Source: a virus. From it: a stretch of DNA of 44,823 nt. The notes beneath the pieces were generated by a model. The model was not told the DNA's origin. It made no database searches and was given only the letters and a program-made list of their open reading frames with translations. The stretch is taken from the IMG/VR virus record IMGVR_UViG_3300033388_004910, positions 1 through 44,823 of that record. The stretch is one strand, 5' to 3'. How positions within the stretch are numbered: position 1 is the first letter of the stretch; every line of letters begins with the position of its first letter. The translations under genes and the position numbers were made by a program. Shown piece after piece: positions 14,347 to 22,669 of this stretch.

Positions 14347-15058
14347 GTTCATTTATGAACCATCAGGAAGAGCCCGGGAATATGCACCTCTGGCAGTCAA
14401 TCTTTACACGGGATGTCCTTTTGGCTGCACATACTGTTATGTGCCAGCAACGATGAGGAAGAAGGTAGCTCAGTTTCACAACAAATCAGAGGTGAGAAAA
14501 GGGGTCCTGGAAGGGCTCGAAAAGGAAGCACCAAACTATTCTTGTCAGGAAGTATTGTTGTGCTTCGGATGCGATCCTTACCAGCCACTTTCCAGAACCA
14601 CCATCATTACCAGGGACGCGATCAAGATTCTGGGCAGAGCAGGGTGTATCCCCGTGATCCTGACAAAATCTAATGTCAGGCAGGATTTTGATCTGCTGAA
14701 AAAGTTCCGGGGAAAACTTGGCGTATCTTTGACTTTGTTGGATGCTCGTGACAGCTTGGCATGGGAACCCAGAGCGACACTTCCTCACCAGAGGATTGAA
14801 TACCTGAAGGCAGCAAAGTTTGTCGGATTGAAAACATGGGTCTCCCTGGAACCTGTCATAGATCCGGAGCAAACAAAAGAGCTGGTGCATATGACTCAAC
14901 CATATGTAGATCACTACAAAGTAGGGAAACTCAACCACGATCCGATAGTAGAGAAAGATATCGATTGGGCGAAGTTCGCACATGAGATAAAGGAAATATT
15001 CGACCATTACCAGCAGCCACACTACATAAAACAAGACCTGCAAGACTATATAAAGTAG
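14339..15058 (+). CDS. Radical SAM protein (SplB-like)
   Basis: The protein has the radical SAM iron-sulfur motif C-x3-C-x2-C as GCPFGCTYCY (Cys26, Cys30, Cys33). The order of elements (NLYTGCPFGCTYCY, later LTKSN, then SLEPVID) resembles the spore photoproduct lyase-like group of radical SAM proteins (COG1533 type). These use S-adenosylmethionine to make a radical; the substrate here cannot be known. At 239 residues it is near the normal length for this group. GTG start after GTAGGAGGTTTCA. A DNA or nucleotide modification or repair role is the best guess. Confidence 0.85.
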   Translation: MSKFIYEPSGRAREYAPLAVNLYTGCPFGCTYCYVPATMRKKVAQFHNKSEVRKGVLEGLEKEAPNYSCQEVLLCFGCDPYQPLSRTTIITRDAIKILGRAGCIPVILTKSNVRQDFDLLKKFRGKLGVSLTLLDARDSLAWEPRATLPHQRIEYLKAAKFVGLKTWVSLEPVIDPEQTKELVHMTQPYVDHYKVGKLNHDPIVEKDIDWAKFAHEIKEIFDHYQQPHYIKQDLQDYIK

Positions 15059-15082
15059 GCGTTTTCCAGGAGCGGAGGAGCA

Positions 15083-15403
15083 TTGCCGATATACGATACT
15101 GACCAAGAGAGTATCCTCATTCAAAAGCATTCAGACGAGTTTGAAAAGATAAAAACTGCCCAGTCTACTGCCATCCTCTCAATCCTGGATAATTATTTAT
15201 CTGATGACGAGAGGATGGTAATCAAACTCATCCGTACCGAAAATAGTTACAGGCAAACAGCAGTTATTCTCGGAAAAACAAAAGGATCTGTCAGGCGCAT
15301 TTACAAGCGGGGCGAGAGAAAGCTCACAAAAATATCAAAGCTATTTGTCACCCTTGCAGATCTGATGAGCGTACCAGAAACGAAACGGATCGATTCTTTA
15401 TAG
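15083..15403 (+). CDS. Sigma region 4-like transcription regulator (106 aa)
   Basis: A TTG start follows GCGGAGGAGCA. Residues 40-92 (LSDDERMVIKLIRTENSYRQTAVILGKTKGSVRRIYKRGERKL) read as a helix-turn-helix of the sigma-70 region 4 type. Phage late activators of the ArpU/RinA group have a similar size, fold and position just before HNH and terminase. It probably turns on the packaging and structural genes, though the target promoter is not visible. Confidence 0.75.
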   Translation: MPIYDTDQESILIQKHSDEFEKIKTAQSTAILSILDNYLSDDERMVIKLIRTENSYRQTAVILGKTKGSVRRIYKRGERKLTKISKLFVTLADLMSVPETKRIDSL

Positions 15404-15406
15404 GAG

Positions 15407-15544
15407 GTGTTTTCGCAAACCAATGTTTCAATAATCGTGAAAGATCTTGAATCTGCAGCTAGAAAAATGACCGCCTTGGGATGGACAGGCCGGGCAAAAA
15501 GGGTAGATGAGATATTAAAAGAAATCCTGGAGGTATATTCATAA
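15407..15544 (+). CDS. Hypothetical small helical protein (45 aa)
   Basis: The frame from GTG 15407 ends by overlapping the next ATG. The GTG is part of the AGGAGGTG ribosome binding site itself, so translation more likely starts at the second GTG (15434) or at a non-standard codon. The peptide (KDLESAARKMTALGW...) is helical. Translation coupling and good composition support it. Confidence 0.45.
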   Translation: MFSQTNVSIIVKDLESAARKMTALGWTGRAKRVDEILKEILEVYS

Positions 15545-15729
15545 TGGAAAATCACAAAAAGTCAATCTTCCTTCTTCCACCCAGACATAACTATGGGTGG
15601 ATTTGTCCTCAGTGCAGAAGGGTGCATGCTCCCTGGTCATCCACTTGCACATGCATTCCAACAGTACAGCCTTATCCTGTGACCGGGGGATTCGCCTGGC
15701 AACCTCCGGACGGGGTTGAAGTACGCTAA
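15544..15729 (+). CDS. Small zinc-finger-like protein (61 aa)
   Basis: The ATG follows CTGGAGGTATATTCATA. WICPQCRRVHAPW and the later CTC form a short zinc-site pattern that appears in many phage proteins of this size near terminase genes. Function unknown. Confidence 0.6.
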   Translation: MENHKKSIFLLPPRHNYGWICPQCRRVHAPWSSTCTCIPTVQPYPVTGGFAWQPPDGVEVR

Positions 15730-16082
15730 TGGCAAAGAAGGCAATTAGAAAATGTTCCAAGATGGGCTGCATGAAACTAACGCGATCGCGGTTTTGTGAG
15801 AAGCATACCAAAGAGTTTGATGAGAAGCAAAAAACCACCAAGCACGATCGAGATCTTCATCGAGGATCTTCCTCAGAAAGAGGATATGACAAAACCTGGC
15901 AGAGGTTCAGGAAATTCTATCTCCGGAGACACCCGATATGTGAGAAGTGTGAAGATTACAAAGATCTCCATGTTCATCATATAAAGCCAATCAATGAAGG
16001 TGGGGCCAGGCTCGATCCGGATAACCTGATGACGCTCTGCAGAAGCTGTCATGAGAAAGTACACGGGAGAAAAAGGCAGTGA
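15729..16082 (+). CDS. HNH endonuclease
   Basis: Residues 71-112 form the HNH site: CEKC (71-74), LHVHHIKP (His83, His84), Asn99 in DPDNLMTLC, CRSC (104-107) and His112. Four cysteines supply the structural zinc and the His-Asn-His triad holds the catalytic metal. An N-terminal Cys-His cluster (CSKMGC ... FCEKH) may form a second zinc site. HNH proteins beside terminase genes of HK97-type phages are known to assist terminase in DNA cutting at packaging; that is the likely role. Two uncoupled accessory genes lie between it and terminase here. ATG start overlapping the previous stop. Confidence 0.88.
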   Translation: MAKKAIRKCSKMGCMKLTRSRFCEKHTKEFDEKQKTTKHDRDLHRGSSSERGYDKTWQRFRKFYLRRHPICEKCEDYKDLHVHHIKPINEGGARLDPDNLMTLCRSCHEKVHGRKRQ

Positions 16083-16228
16083 AATATACGTTAATTTGTA
16101 GTTGTGAGGCGAAAATTTATATAGAAGTATCTTTTCCAACCATTGGAAAAAAATACTTTTGTCCTGTTTGCAATAAAGAATTTAGTATTTCAGCCAATAT
16201 ATTAGGAGGAAATCATGCCAGGGATTGA
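16079..16228 (+). CDS. Small zinc-finger-like protein (49 aa)
   Basis: A GTG overlapping the HNH stop opens a 49-residue frame with CSC and CPVC. It runs 14 bases into the next gene. The cysteine pattern and coupling match its neighbours, but the ribosome binding site is poor, so it is only moderately supported. Confidence 0.45.
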   Translation: MKYTLICSCEAKIYIEVSFPTIGKKYFCPVCNKEFSISANILGGNHARD

Positions 16229-16526
16229 AATATTCACAACGAATCTTGAAAACCTACATAAAAATATGATGGTAATACAACGGAAAATAATCAAGAAAAC
16301 AGCAGAGAATATGCTGAAATACGGGTTAGAGCATGGCCGATGTAGCTCTTGTAAGTGGTGGGATAAAGATCATGTGACCGGAAATGATAGCCATGATTGC
16401 GAACATTCTATGGTTGATACTGATGAATGCGCTTCAAATGGAGTGCAACCTACCGAAAGTTGTCTAGGATACGGAACTTTGAAAACCGGCCCTGAATTCG
16501 GATGTATCCATTGGGAGGGGAAGTGA
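16215..16526 (+). CDS. C-x2-C ... FGCxHW protein, member 1 (103 aa)
   Basis: The ATG follows TAGGAGGAAATC. After a helical N-terminus, residues 43-100 hold CSSCKWW, CEH, further cysteines and FGCIHW (Cys97, His99). The same elements recur in the genes starting at 16523 and 17322, indicating a family in tandem. Probably a small zinc- or metal-binding domain. Function unknown. Confidence 0.65.
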   Translation: MPGIEIFTTNLENLHKNMMVIQRKIIKKTAENMLKYGLEHGRCSSCKWWDKDHVTGNDSHDCEHSMVDTDECASNGVQPTESCLGYGTLKTGPEFGCIHWEGK

Positions 16527-17065
16527 TCACAAAAGAAAGAATATTAGAAGTAAAAGCTACTCTAAAAGGAGTTTACGACACTGATAAGCAAAAAGAAGGA
16601 TTCGGATTAACCGCAGATGAATTTCATTCATTATTAGATCTCGCTATTTTTGGCCTGGATAAATCACACAAAACATTGAATGAAATGAGAGCCGAAGAAG
16701 ATCTTCCAAGATTGCCAGAACCTCTCTATGTATATGACCCGAACAAACAAAAGAAATCGATAACCGGAGAGGATTGGGCGATAATCAATAAAATGATAGC
16801 TGATGCAATGCAAAAGGCTTCCGGTGAATTTATGGGCGAACTGGTTTTATATGGTGATTTTTACAGAAAATGCGGAAGCTGTAAATTCAGAGATACCACT
16901 GTATGTACTCATGATATGGTATCTGCAAAAGAAGAAACTGAAGAAGGTGTTTATCTTGAGCCGGAAGATTATCACGAACCAGATTTAAGAGTTGGATCAA
17001 AATTTGGTTGCACACATTGGGAAGGCGCTGAAATACCTTTTGAAGTATACAGGAGGGAAAAGTGA
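16523..17065 (+). CDS. C-x2-C ... FGCxHW protein, member 2 (180 aa)
   Basis: I chose the GTG at 16523, which overlaps the previous stop and has TGGGAGGGG upstream, over the ATG at 16502 inside the previous gene. The N-terminal 110 residues are helical and acidic. The C-terminal part has CGSCKF (Cys117, Cys120), another Cys at about 128, and FGCTHW (Cys163, His165). Function unknown. Confidence 0.65.
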   Translation: MITKERILEVKATLKGVYDTDKQKEGFGLTADEFHSLLDLAIFGLDKSHKTLNEMRAEEDLPRLPEPLYVYDPNKQKKSITGEDWAIINKMIADAMQKASGEFMGELVLYGDFYRKCGSCKFRDTTVCTHDMVSAKEETEEGVYLEPEDYHEPDLRVGSKFGCTHWEGAEIPFEVYRREK

Positions 17066-17325
17066 AAGTCTATGTTGTCGAATGGGATGGAAAAGAGATT
17101 GCAGGGGTGTTTTCGTCCTTAGAAAAAGCAGAGGTTTACACTAACAAAGACACGGTGAGCTATCGGATAGATGAATTCACCTTAGACATTGATTCACAAC
17201 TATGTATGCGATGCGATCACATGGAAGAACTGCCTACATTCAATCGCTGTATATGCAAGAAAACAAGGGAGAAACACCATACAACAGACAGGTGCAATAC
17301 CATTCATTACAGGAGGACAACATGA
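17062..17325 (+). CDS. Hypothetical protein with a partial cysteine motif (87 aa)
   Basis: A GTG start follows AGGAGGGAAAA. The N-terminal half is a small alpha/beta unit (VYVVEWDGKEIAGVFSS). CMRCDHM near residues 51-54 and further Cys and His to the C-terminus resemble a degraded relative of the flanking FGCxHW proteins. Function unknown. Confidence 0.6.
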   Translation: MKVYVVEWDGKEIAGVFSSLEKAEVYTNKDTVSYRIDEFTLDIDSQLCMRCDHMEELPTFNRCICKKTREKHHTTDRCNTIHYRRTT

Positions 17326-17603
17326 TTCTGTTTTACATGTTTATATTGGGTTTTATGGCTGGCGCAACTATTTTTCTCCTTAATCGTAGACATGACGAAA
17401 GATCCTTGCAGAGTGTAATCAAACAGTGCACCGCCAGATATGGTTGCTGTAAAGATTGCCGATGGTGGGAAAAAATAAACACTTATTGCATTTGTCCAGA
17501 ATTACGCTGTTTTTATACTGCTTCTGATTTTGGCTGTGTTCACTGGGAGAGAAAAGGAGACATCCCACCGGAAGTATGTCCGGCACACGAGGGAGCATTG
17601 TGA
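17322..17603 (+). CDS. Membrane-anchored FGCxHW protein, member 3 (93 aa)
   Basis: I chose the ATG at 17322, right after CAGGAGGACAAC. Residues 2-20 are a transmembrane segment; then comes CCKDCRWW (42-49), CIC (56-58), Cys63 and FGCVHW (Cys72, His74). It is the same module as the two proteins upstream but tethered to the membrane. Function unknown. Confidence 0.65.
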   Translation: MILFYMFILGFMAGATIFLLNRRHDERSLQSVIKQCTARYGCCKDCRWWEKINTYCICPELRCFYTASDFGCVHWERKGDIPPEVCPAHEGAL

Positions 17604-17764
17604 TGGACTCGCCCGGAATAACGATAACAAGGTGCTGGCATTGCGAGCATTTAGATCAAGTTAATGACAGATTTGGTATATGCGGGAAATATGTCAGGAA
17701 TGATTTGTTAGACAAGGATGCAGGTCAAATAAATTGTTCTGAAAACCAAAAGGAGGGAAATTGA
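17603..17764 (+). CDS. Small cysteine-rich protein (53 aa)
   Basis: The ATG overlaps the previous stop, with GGGAGC upstream. CWHCEHL and a further CGK pattern look like a reduced relative of the C-x2-C proteins before it. Function unknown. Confidence 0.55.
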   Translation: MDSPGITITRCWHCEHLDQVNDRFGICGKYVRNDLLDKDAGQINCSENQKEGN

Positions 17765-18174
17765 ATCAGGCAGAATACACAGAGGTTACATTGAGAACAG
17801 GAATTATATGGGAAGCAAACCAGAGAGTCTTGAATGAAATGAAAGATGTGGCACTCACTGAGAATCAAAGGTTCAGGATAACAGCGGAGCTTGAACGAAT
17901 AGGAGAGCAGGTCGAGCAGCTGGACAGCTTGGATAGATCCGATGAAGATGAAGAAGAAGTGACCACCTGGGAAGCACCACAACCACCAGTCTATTATGAA
18001 GCCGGAATAGTAGGCTTGGTTCCTGACAAACAAGAATATGGAATTAAGCATCCAAATGGGACTTTCCTCTCTGAAAATGCGAACAACTGGACAATGAGGC
18101 CAGAGTTGAGGTATTCGCACAAGGATAAAGAGTCTGCAATTGGTTTCCTAAATATCCTGCAGGGGAAAGCATGA
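17761..18174 (+). CDS. Hypothetical protein (137 aa)
   Basis: A TTG start follows AAGGAGGGAAA. A helical N-terminal half is followed by an acidic stretch (DRSDEDEEEV) and a Pro-rich hinge, then a compact C-terminal segment. No family is recognised. Confidence 0.65.
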   Translation: MNQAEYTEVTLRTGIIWEANQRVLNEMKDVALTENQRFRITAELERIGEQVEQLDSLDRSDEDEEEVTTWEAPQPPVYYEAGIVGLVPDKQEYGIKHPNGTFLSENANNWTMRPELRYSHKDKESAIGFLNILQGKA

Positions 18175-18470
18175 AGAAGTATAAGATCCGAATAAAAGAA
18201 TGTGAAGAGAGTAAGGATATAGCTGATGTTGTTCATGAAAGATTGAAAGAGCTGGACTTCCAGGCATCGAGTGCAAACAAGATCTTGTTTATCAAATACC
18301 CAGGGCAATTATCACAAGTAGCATATTTGAGGATTATTGAGGCACTTCACAAACAAGTGGGAGAGTATTTTGAAAAAATATTGATTCTTGAATCAGGGTT
18401 GGACTTGGGCGTATTAGAGATTATCGAAGATGAAGAAACTGTCCCGATGTCAATAGGAGATGGAGTTTGA
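18171..18470 (+). CDS. Hypothetical protein (99 aa)
   Basis: The ATG overlaps the previous stop. The product is a small alpha/beta protein without recognised motif, directly upstream of terminase small subunit. Confidence 0.65.
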   Translation: MKKYKIRIKECEESKDIADVVHERLKELDFQASSANKILFIKYPGQLSQVAYLRIIEALHKQVGEYFEKILILESGLDLGVLEIIEDEETVPMSIGDGV

Positions 18471-18964
18471 AAGGAAGAAAACCTACACCCACAGCCTTGA
18501 AACTACTCAAGGGCAATCCTGGGAACCGGCCTGTTAATAAGAATGAGCCGAAGTATAGCTTTGATATCCCAAAGCCAATACACACCTTGAACAAATACGG
18601 AAAGAAAGAGTGGGAAAGGATCTGCACTTTGTTGGAAAGTACAAAGCTTTTAACTGAAGCAGACTGGACTGCTCTTTCTTGTTATTGTCAATGCTTTGGA
18701 CGATGGGTAAAGGCTGAAGAGAATGTGAAGAATAAAGGCATGCTGATCAAAACAAAAAACGGCAACTTGGTTCACAACCCATATCTTGACATTGCGAATA
18801 GATGTATGAAGCAGATGCAATTCTATCTTACAGAATTCGGATTCACACCCTCCTCCAGGAGTAAGGTTGGAGACTTCCCGCCAGGCGGGAAGTCTAAAAA
18901 CCCATCCGGAAACAAACCCAGCGAATTTGAGGCTTTCAGGAATAAAAAGAATAAGAAGGGCTAA
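18467..18964 (+). CDS. terS: Terminase small subunit (P27 family)
   Basis: Features of the P27 small terminase family are present: KGRKPTPTALKLLKGNPGNRP at the start, KYGKKEWERICTLLESTKLLTEADWTALSCYCQ in the centre, and a C-terminal unit with NPYLDIANRCMKQMQFYLTEFGFTPSSRSKV. It recognises the packaging site and regulates the large subunit. A TTG start follows AGATGGAG at modest strength and overlaps the previous gene. The C-terminal tail (KVGDFPPGGKSKNPSG) is coded by an unusual 23-base palindrome. The stop overlaps the large subunit. Confidence 0.9.
   Translation: MKGRKPTPTALKLLKGNPGNRPVNKNEPKYSFDIPKPIHTLNKYGKKEWERICTLLESTKLLTEADWTALSCYCQCFGRWVKAEENVKNKGMLIKTKNGNLVHNPYLDIANRCMKQMQFYLTEFGFTPSSRSKVGDFPPGGKSKNPSGNKPSEFEAFRNKKNKKG
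18872..18894. repeat. Perfect 11-bp inverted repeat in terS
   Basis: GACTTCCCGCC and GGCGGGAAGTC are exact reverse complements separated by one base, followed by TAAAAA. It is within the small terminase coding sequence, in a segment encoding a probably disordered Pro/Gly-rich tail. It may be an inserted palindromic element or an RNA hairpin acting on downstream expression. Confidence 0.5.
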
Positions 18965-20652
18965 TGGCTGCTCAAATCAGAGAAGGTGTCCAATACGCTC
19001 TCGATGTCATAAACGACAGGATTGATGTTTGTACCTGGACAAAGAAATCCTGTGAGCGATTCCTTTACGATCTCGAAACCGAAGTACATAGACCTTTCTA
19101 TTTTTGTGAGGACTCAGCACAGCATGTCCTGGACTTCTTTGATTATCTCGAACACTCGAAAGGAGAGTGGGAGGGAGAAATAATCAAGCTGGAGCCCTGG
19201 CAGACCTTCATCCTGATCAATATATTCGGATTCCTTAATCGCTCTAATGATACTCGGCGCTTCCGGAACGCACACATTGAGATCCCCAGGAAGAACGGAA
19301 AGACTACCCTGGCTGCAGGGATCGGACTTTATATGATGGTAGCCGATGGTGAGGGTGGCCCTGAGATATATGCTGCAGCTTGTAAAAGAGATCAGGCAAA
19401 GCTGTGTTTTGGTGAAGCATCCCGGATGGCAAAGAAATCAAAAAACCTCCGGCAGCTGCTGACCATTCATCTCAACAACATGTGTATCCTGGATAGTGCT
19501 GCAAAGTTCGAGCCCCTTTCCAGTGACTACAACTCCCTGGACGGATTGAATCCACACTGCAACATTTGTGACGAAACTCACGCCTGGCCAGACTGGAAAC
19601 TTTGGAATGTTCTCCGGAGCGCCCTGGGATCTCGGAGCCAGCCCCTTACCTTCGAGATCACAACAGCTGGATTCAATGTTTTCTCTGTTGCTTACCAGAA
19701 CAGGGAATACCTATTCAAGATCTTGGAGGGGTATAACAAACCCGGTGGTTTCAATGATGATACGATGTTCGGGATTGTATATACCATTGACAAAGAGGAT
19801 GACTGGACTCAGGAATCTTCCTGGAAAAAAGCCAATCCGAATTATGGAATATCAGTAAAGCCGGATTACATAGCTCAGGAATGTAAGATGGCAATCGAGA
19901 TCCCGAGCCAAAGACCGAACTTCATGACCAAGCATCTGAATATTTGGACACAATCCGAGGAAAGATGGATTCCCATAGAAGCCTGGGATGATTCCGGAGA
20001 GCCCTTCGATGAAAAAGAGCTTGAGGGCCGGGCTTGTTTTGCAGCTGCTGACTTATCCAGCAAGCTGGATCTCACTTGTTATCTTCTTATGTTCCCGCCT
20101 ATCGGTGATGAGAAGCATTGGAAATTCCTCTGCAGATCTTATTGTCCGGAAGATGGCATTCTTGAAAGAACAAAAAATGACAAAGTACCGTATGATGTGT
20201 GGGCAAAAGACGGGTATCTTACAGCCATTCCAGGAAGTGTGGTTGATTACAAATATCTTATCCGAGATATCCAGGAGGACGCGAAAAAATACAAGATAAA
20301 AGCCATCGGATACGATCCCTGGAGTGCTTCCCAGTTCGCCATCGAACTCGAAGAATTAGGATTCAAGATGATCGAGATCCGGCAGGGTATAAAATCCATG
20401 TCTGAGGCATCAAAAGAATGGGAAGGAATGATCTTCTCGAAACTGATTTCACATAATTGCCATCCTGTATTGAGGTGGTGTGTCCAAAATGTCATTGTCC
20501 GGAAGGATGTGAATGCTAATTACATGCCAGACAAAGCCAAGAGCAACGGGAGAATTGACCTTGTAGTTAGTTCAATAATGTGTGTAGTGGTCTCGATTCT
20601 TGAAATTGATACGGAATGTGTTTATGAGACTCGCGGAATTCTTACATTCTAA
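18964..20652 (+). CDS. terL: Terminase large subunit
   Basis: At 562 residues it has the ATPase and nuclease parts of the phage terminase family seen with HK97-type heads. The Walker A is RKNGKTT near 109-115, the Walker B with catalytic Glu is ICDE near 201-204, and an Asp near 363 (AAADLSSKLD) and GYDPWS near 447 are nuclease acidic residues. It cuts concatemeric DNA and pumps it into the procapsid, docking on the portal encoded next. Its ATG follows AAGAAGGGCTA and overlaps the small subunit's stop region by one base. Confidence 0.95.
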   Translation: MAAQIREGVQYALDVINDRIDVCTWTKKSCERFLYDLETEVHRPFYFCEDSAQHVLDFFDYLEHSKGEWEGEIIKLEPWQTFILINIFGFLNRSNDTRRFRNAHIEIPRKNGKTTLAAGIGLYMMVADGEGGPEIYAAACKRDQAKLCFGEASRMAKKSKNLRQLLTIHLNNMCILDSAAKFEPLSSDYNSLDGLNPHCNICDETHAWPDWKLWNVLRSALGSRSQPLTFEITTAGFNVFSVAYQNREYLFKILEGYNKPGGFNDDTMFGIVYTIDKEDDWTQESSWKKANPNYGISVKPDYIAQECKMAIEIPSQRPNFMTKHLNIWTQSEERWIPIEAWDDSGEPFDEKELEGRACFAAADLSSKLDLTCYLLMFPPIGDEKHWKFLCRSYCPEDGILERTKNDKVPYDVWAKDGYLTAIPGSVVDYKYLIRDIQEDAKKYKIKAIGYDPWSASQFAIELEELGFKMIEIRQGIKSMSEASKEWEGMIFSKLISHNCHPVLRWCVQNVIVRKDVNANYMPDKAKSNGRIDLVVSSIMCVVVSILEIDTECVYETRGILTF

Positions 20653-20727
20653 ACCTGTATAAAAATTACACTGTACCATTTCCGAAACACCCCAGCCCCA
20701 AGTAGAAGCAAAAACGAGGGGTTTTAT

Positions 20728-22077
20728 TTGAATATAATAACGCGAGCAATGAGTTTTATGGGCTGGGAAAAGCGCCGATTCAAGGGCAATGTATCGAACA
20801 ATTTGTTCTATGATGACATTGACGATATTTTAGCCTTTGGTGGTGCAATGTGGTACGACCAGGATCGTGCCATGAGAGAAATCACCACCATGTCTTGTGT
20901 TAAAGTAATCGCTGAATCTACGGCACAACTTCCTGTTGCACTTTGGCAAAACAGAGGAAGAGACAAAAAAGAAGTCAAACTCCACCCTTCTGCATATGCA
21001 ATCCGTAGGGAGCCTAATGAATATCAAAGTGCTTTTGCATTTCGTGAAACATTACAAGCTAATTCCCTTTTAAGCGGTAGCTTGTATTCATTCAAATCAT
21101 ATAATCGAAGAGGGGAAATCACTTCCCTCCTTCCGGTTAATTCTGAATTTGTTGTTCCCTTTTCATATAAAAATGAATTACGATTTCTGGGATATCAAGA
21201 TGGAAAGAATTTTAGCACCGAAAGATTACTTCCAGGCGGTAAAATAGGATTTCAGTACAAAGAACCAGGCGGTGGATACTCGTATTTCCTCAGAGATGAA
21301 ATGCTCTTTATTCCGGCACTTTCCATGAACGGTTTGGTGGGCTTCACTCCCATTCAATACATAAATGAAAGTATGTGTCTGGCTTCGACTGCAAGAAAGT
21401 ATGGGTCCAAACTTTTTAAGAATGGAGCAAATATTCGCGGCGTACTCCAGTATCCTGGAAAATTGACTGACAAAGAAATGGCCGACCGGATAAAGAAGTC
21501 CTGGGAAGAATCTTTCTCCGGACTTGAAAATGCTCACAAAACACCAGTTCTTGAACACGGTATGGAATACAAAGGAATCTCGATGTCTGCCAAGGATGCC
21601 CAGCTGCTCGAACTCAGGAAATTCCAAAGAGCAGAGATAGCGGGATTCTTCCGGGTTCCTCTTCATCTCATTGATGATCTGACAAGATCCACCTTTTCAA
21701 ATATTGAGCAACAGGATATTGATTTTGTTAAGCATTGCCTTATGCCCTGGGTGAGGAGATGGGAACAGGGGCTCGACCGAGATCTTCTCACAGATGATGA
21801 GCGCAGAAATAAGGATATGTATTTCCGTTTCAATGTTGATGCCATGCTTGCCGGTGATTCTGAGACCAGATCAAAAGTCTGGCATGCTGCAGTCCTTGAC
21901 GGATGGATGACTCCTAATGAAGTCAGGGAAAAAGAAAATCTTCCTCCGCACCCGGATGGTGACAAACTCTTAACCCCAATGAATACAATGCCATCCGATG
22001 AAGCGCAGGAACCGGAGAAAGATCCGAAAATTAAAAACGATGAGGAGGAAGAAGAAGATGGCGATGCCGAAGAATAA
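20728..22077 (+). CDS. Portal protein (HK97 family)
   Basis: A TTG start follows GAGGGGTTTTAT. The 449-residue sequence matches HK97-type portals: ALWQNRG, AYAIRREPNEYQSAFAFRETLQANSLLSG, NSEFVVPFSY, then LRKFQRAEIAGFFRVPLHLIDD with STFSNIEQQDIDFVKHCLMPW. Twelve copies form the packaging channel at the capsid vertex. A 75-base gap separates it from terminase. Its acidic C-terminus (EEEEDGDAEE) overlaps the protease gene. Confidence 0.95.
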   Translation: MNIITRAMSFMGWEKRRFKGNVSNNLFYDDIDDILAFGGAMWYDQDRAMREITTMSCVKVIAESTAQLPVALWQNRGRDKKEVKLHPSAYAIRREPNEYQSAFAFRETLQANSLLSGSLYSFKSYNRRGEITSLLPVNSEFVVPFSYKNELRFLGYQDGKNFSTERLLPGGKIGFQYKEPGGGYSYFLRDEMLFIPALSMNGLVGFTPIQYINESMCLASTARKYGSKLFKNGANIRGVLQYPGKLTDKEMADRIKKSWEESFSGLENAHKTPVLEHGMEYKGISMSAKDAQLLELRKFQRAEIAGFFRVPLHLIDDLTRSTFSNIEQQDIDFVKHCLMPWVRRWEQGLDRDLLTDDERRNKDMYFRFNVDAMLAGDSETRSKVWHAAVLDGWMTPNEVREKENLPPHPDGDKLLTPMNTMPSDEAQEPEKDPKIKNDEEEEEDGDAEE

Positions 22078-22657
22078 ACCGACAGGCACAAAGGAAAGAC
22101 GGTCTTTCTCGCATGAAATTCGTACTGAAAAGCGAGAAGAAGGACAAACCCCGCTTATTGTCGGCCATGCTGCAGTTTTTAACAGACTCAGTGACGGGCT
22201 CATATGGGGTTATTTCAGAGAGAAGATTGCTCCTGGAGCATTCAAGGATTGCCTTGATCAAGATGTCCGTGCGCTCTTTAATCATGAAGCCAGTTTGATT
22301 CTTGGGAGAACAAAGTCAAAAACACTGGAGATCAAAGAGGATGATAAAGGGTTGCATTACACAATAGATCCACCTGACACATCTGCCGGAAGAGATCTCC
22401 TAGTTTCCATGGATAGAGGAGATATCACCCAGAGTTCCTTTGCCTTTACAGTAGCAGAAGATCACTGGGATGAGATCAACGGTGAGACTGTCCGGACGAT
22501 TATCAAAGTGGAGAAATTATATGATGTATCCCCAGTTACCTATCCGGCTTATGAGGCATCGGAAGTGGGGTTGAGAAGCTTTGAAGCTTACATAGAAGGG
22601 AAGAAAGAGAAAAGGTTTGATCTCATTAAAAAGAGATTGGCATTACTCAAAATATAG
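22058..22657 (+). CDS. Prohead protease (HK97 family)
   Basis: I chose the ATG at 22058, after GAGGAGGAAGAAGAAG, because earlier ATG codons lie in portal gene sequence read in another frame. The 199-residue product shows GHAAVFNRLSDG, LFNHEASLILGR with a catalytic His (about 76) and DITQSSFAFTV with a catalytic Ser (about 127). It cleaves scaffold and capsid protein during maturation. The ending KRLALLKI is a typical C-terminal peptide. It overlaps portal by 20 bases. Confidence 0.93.
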   Translation: MAMPKNKPTGTKERRSFSHEIRTEKREEGQTPLIVGHAAVFNRLSDGLIWGYFREKIAPGAFKDCLDQDVRALFNHEASLILGRTKSKTLEIKEDDKGLHYTIDPPDTSAGRDLLVSMDRGDITQSSFAFTVAEDHWDEINGETVRTIIKVEKLYDVSPVTYPAYEASEVGLRSFEAYIEGKKEKRFDLIKKRLALLKI

Positions 22658-22669
22658 AGGAGGAAAAAA

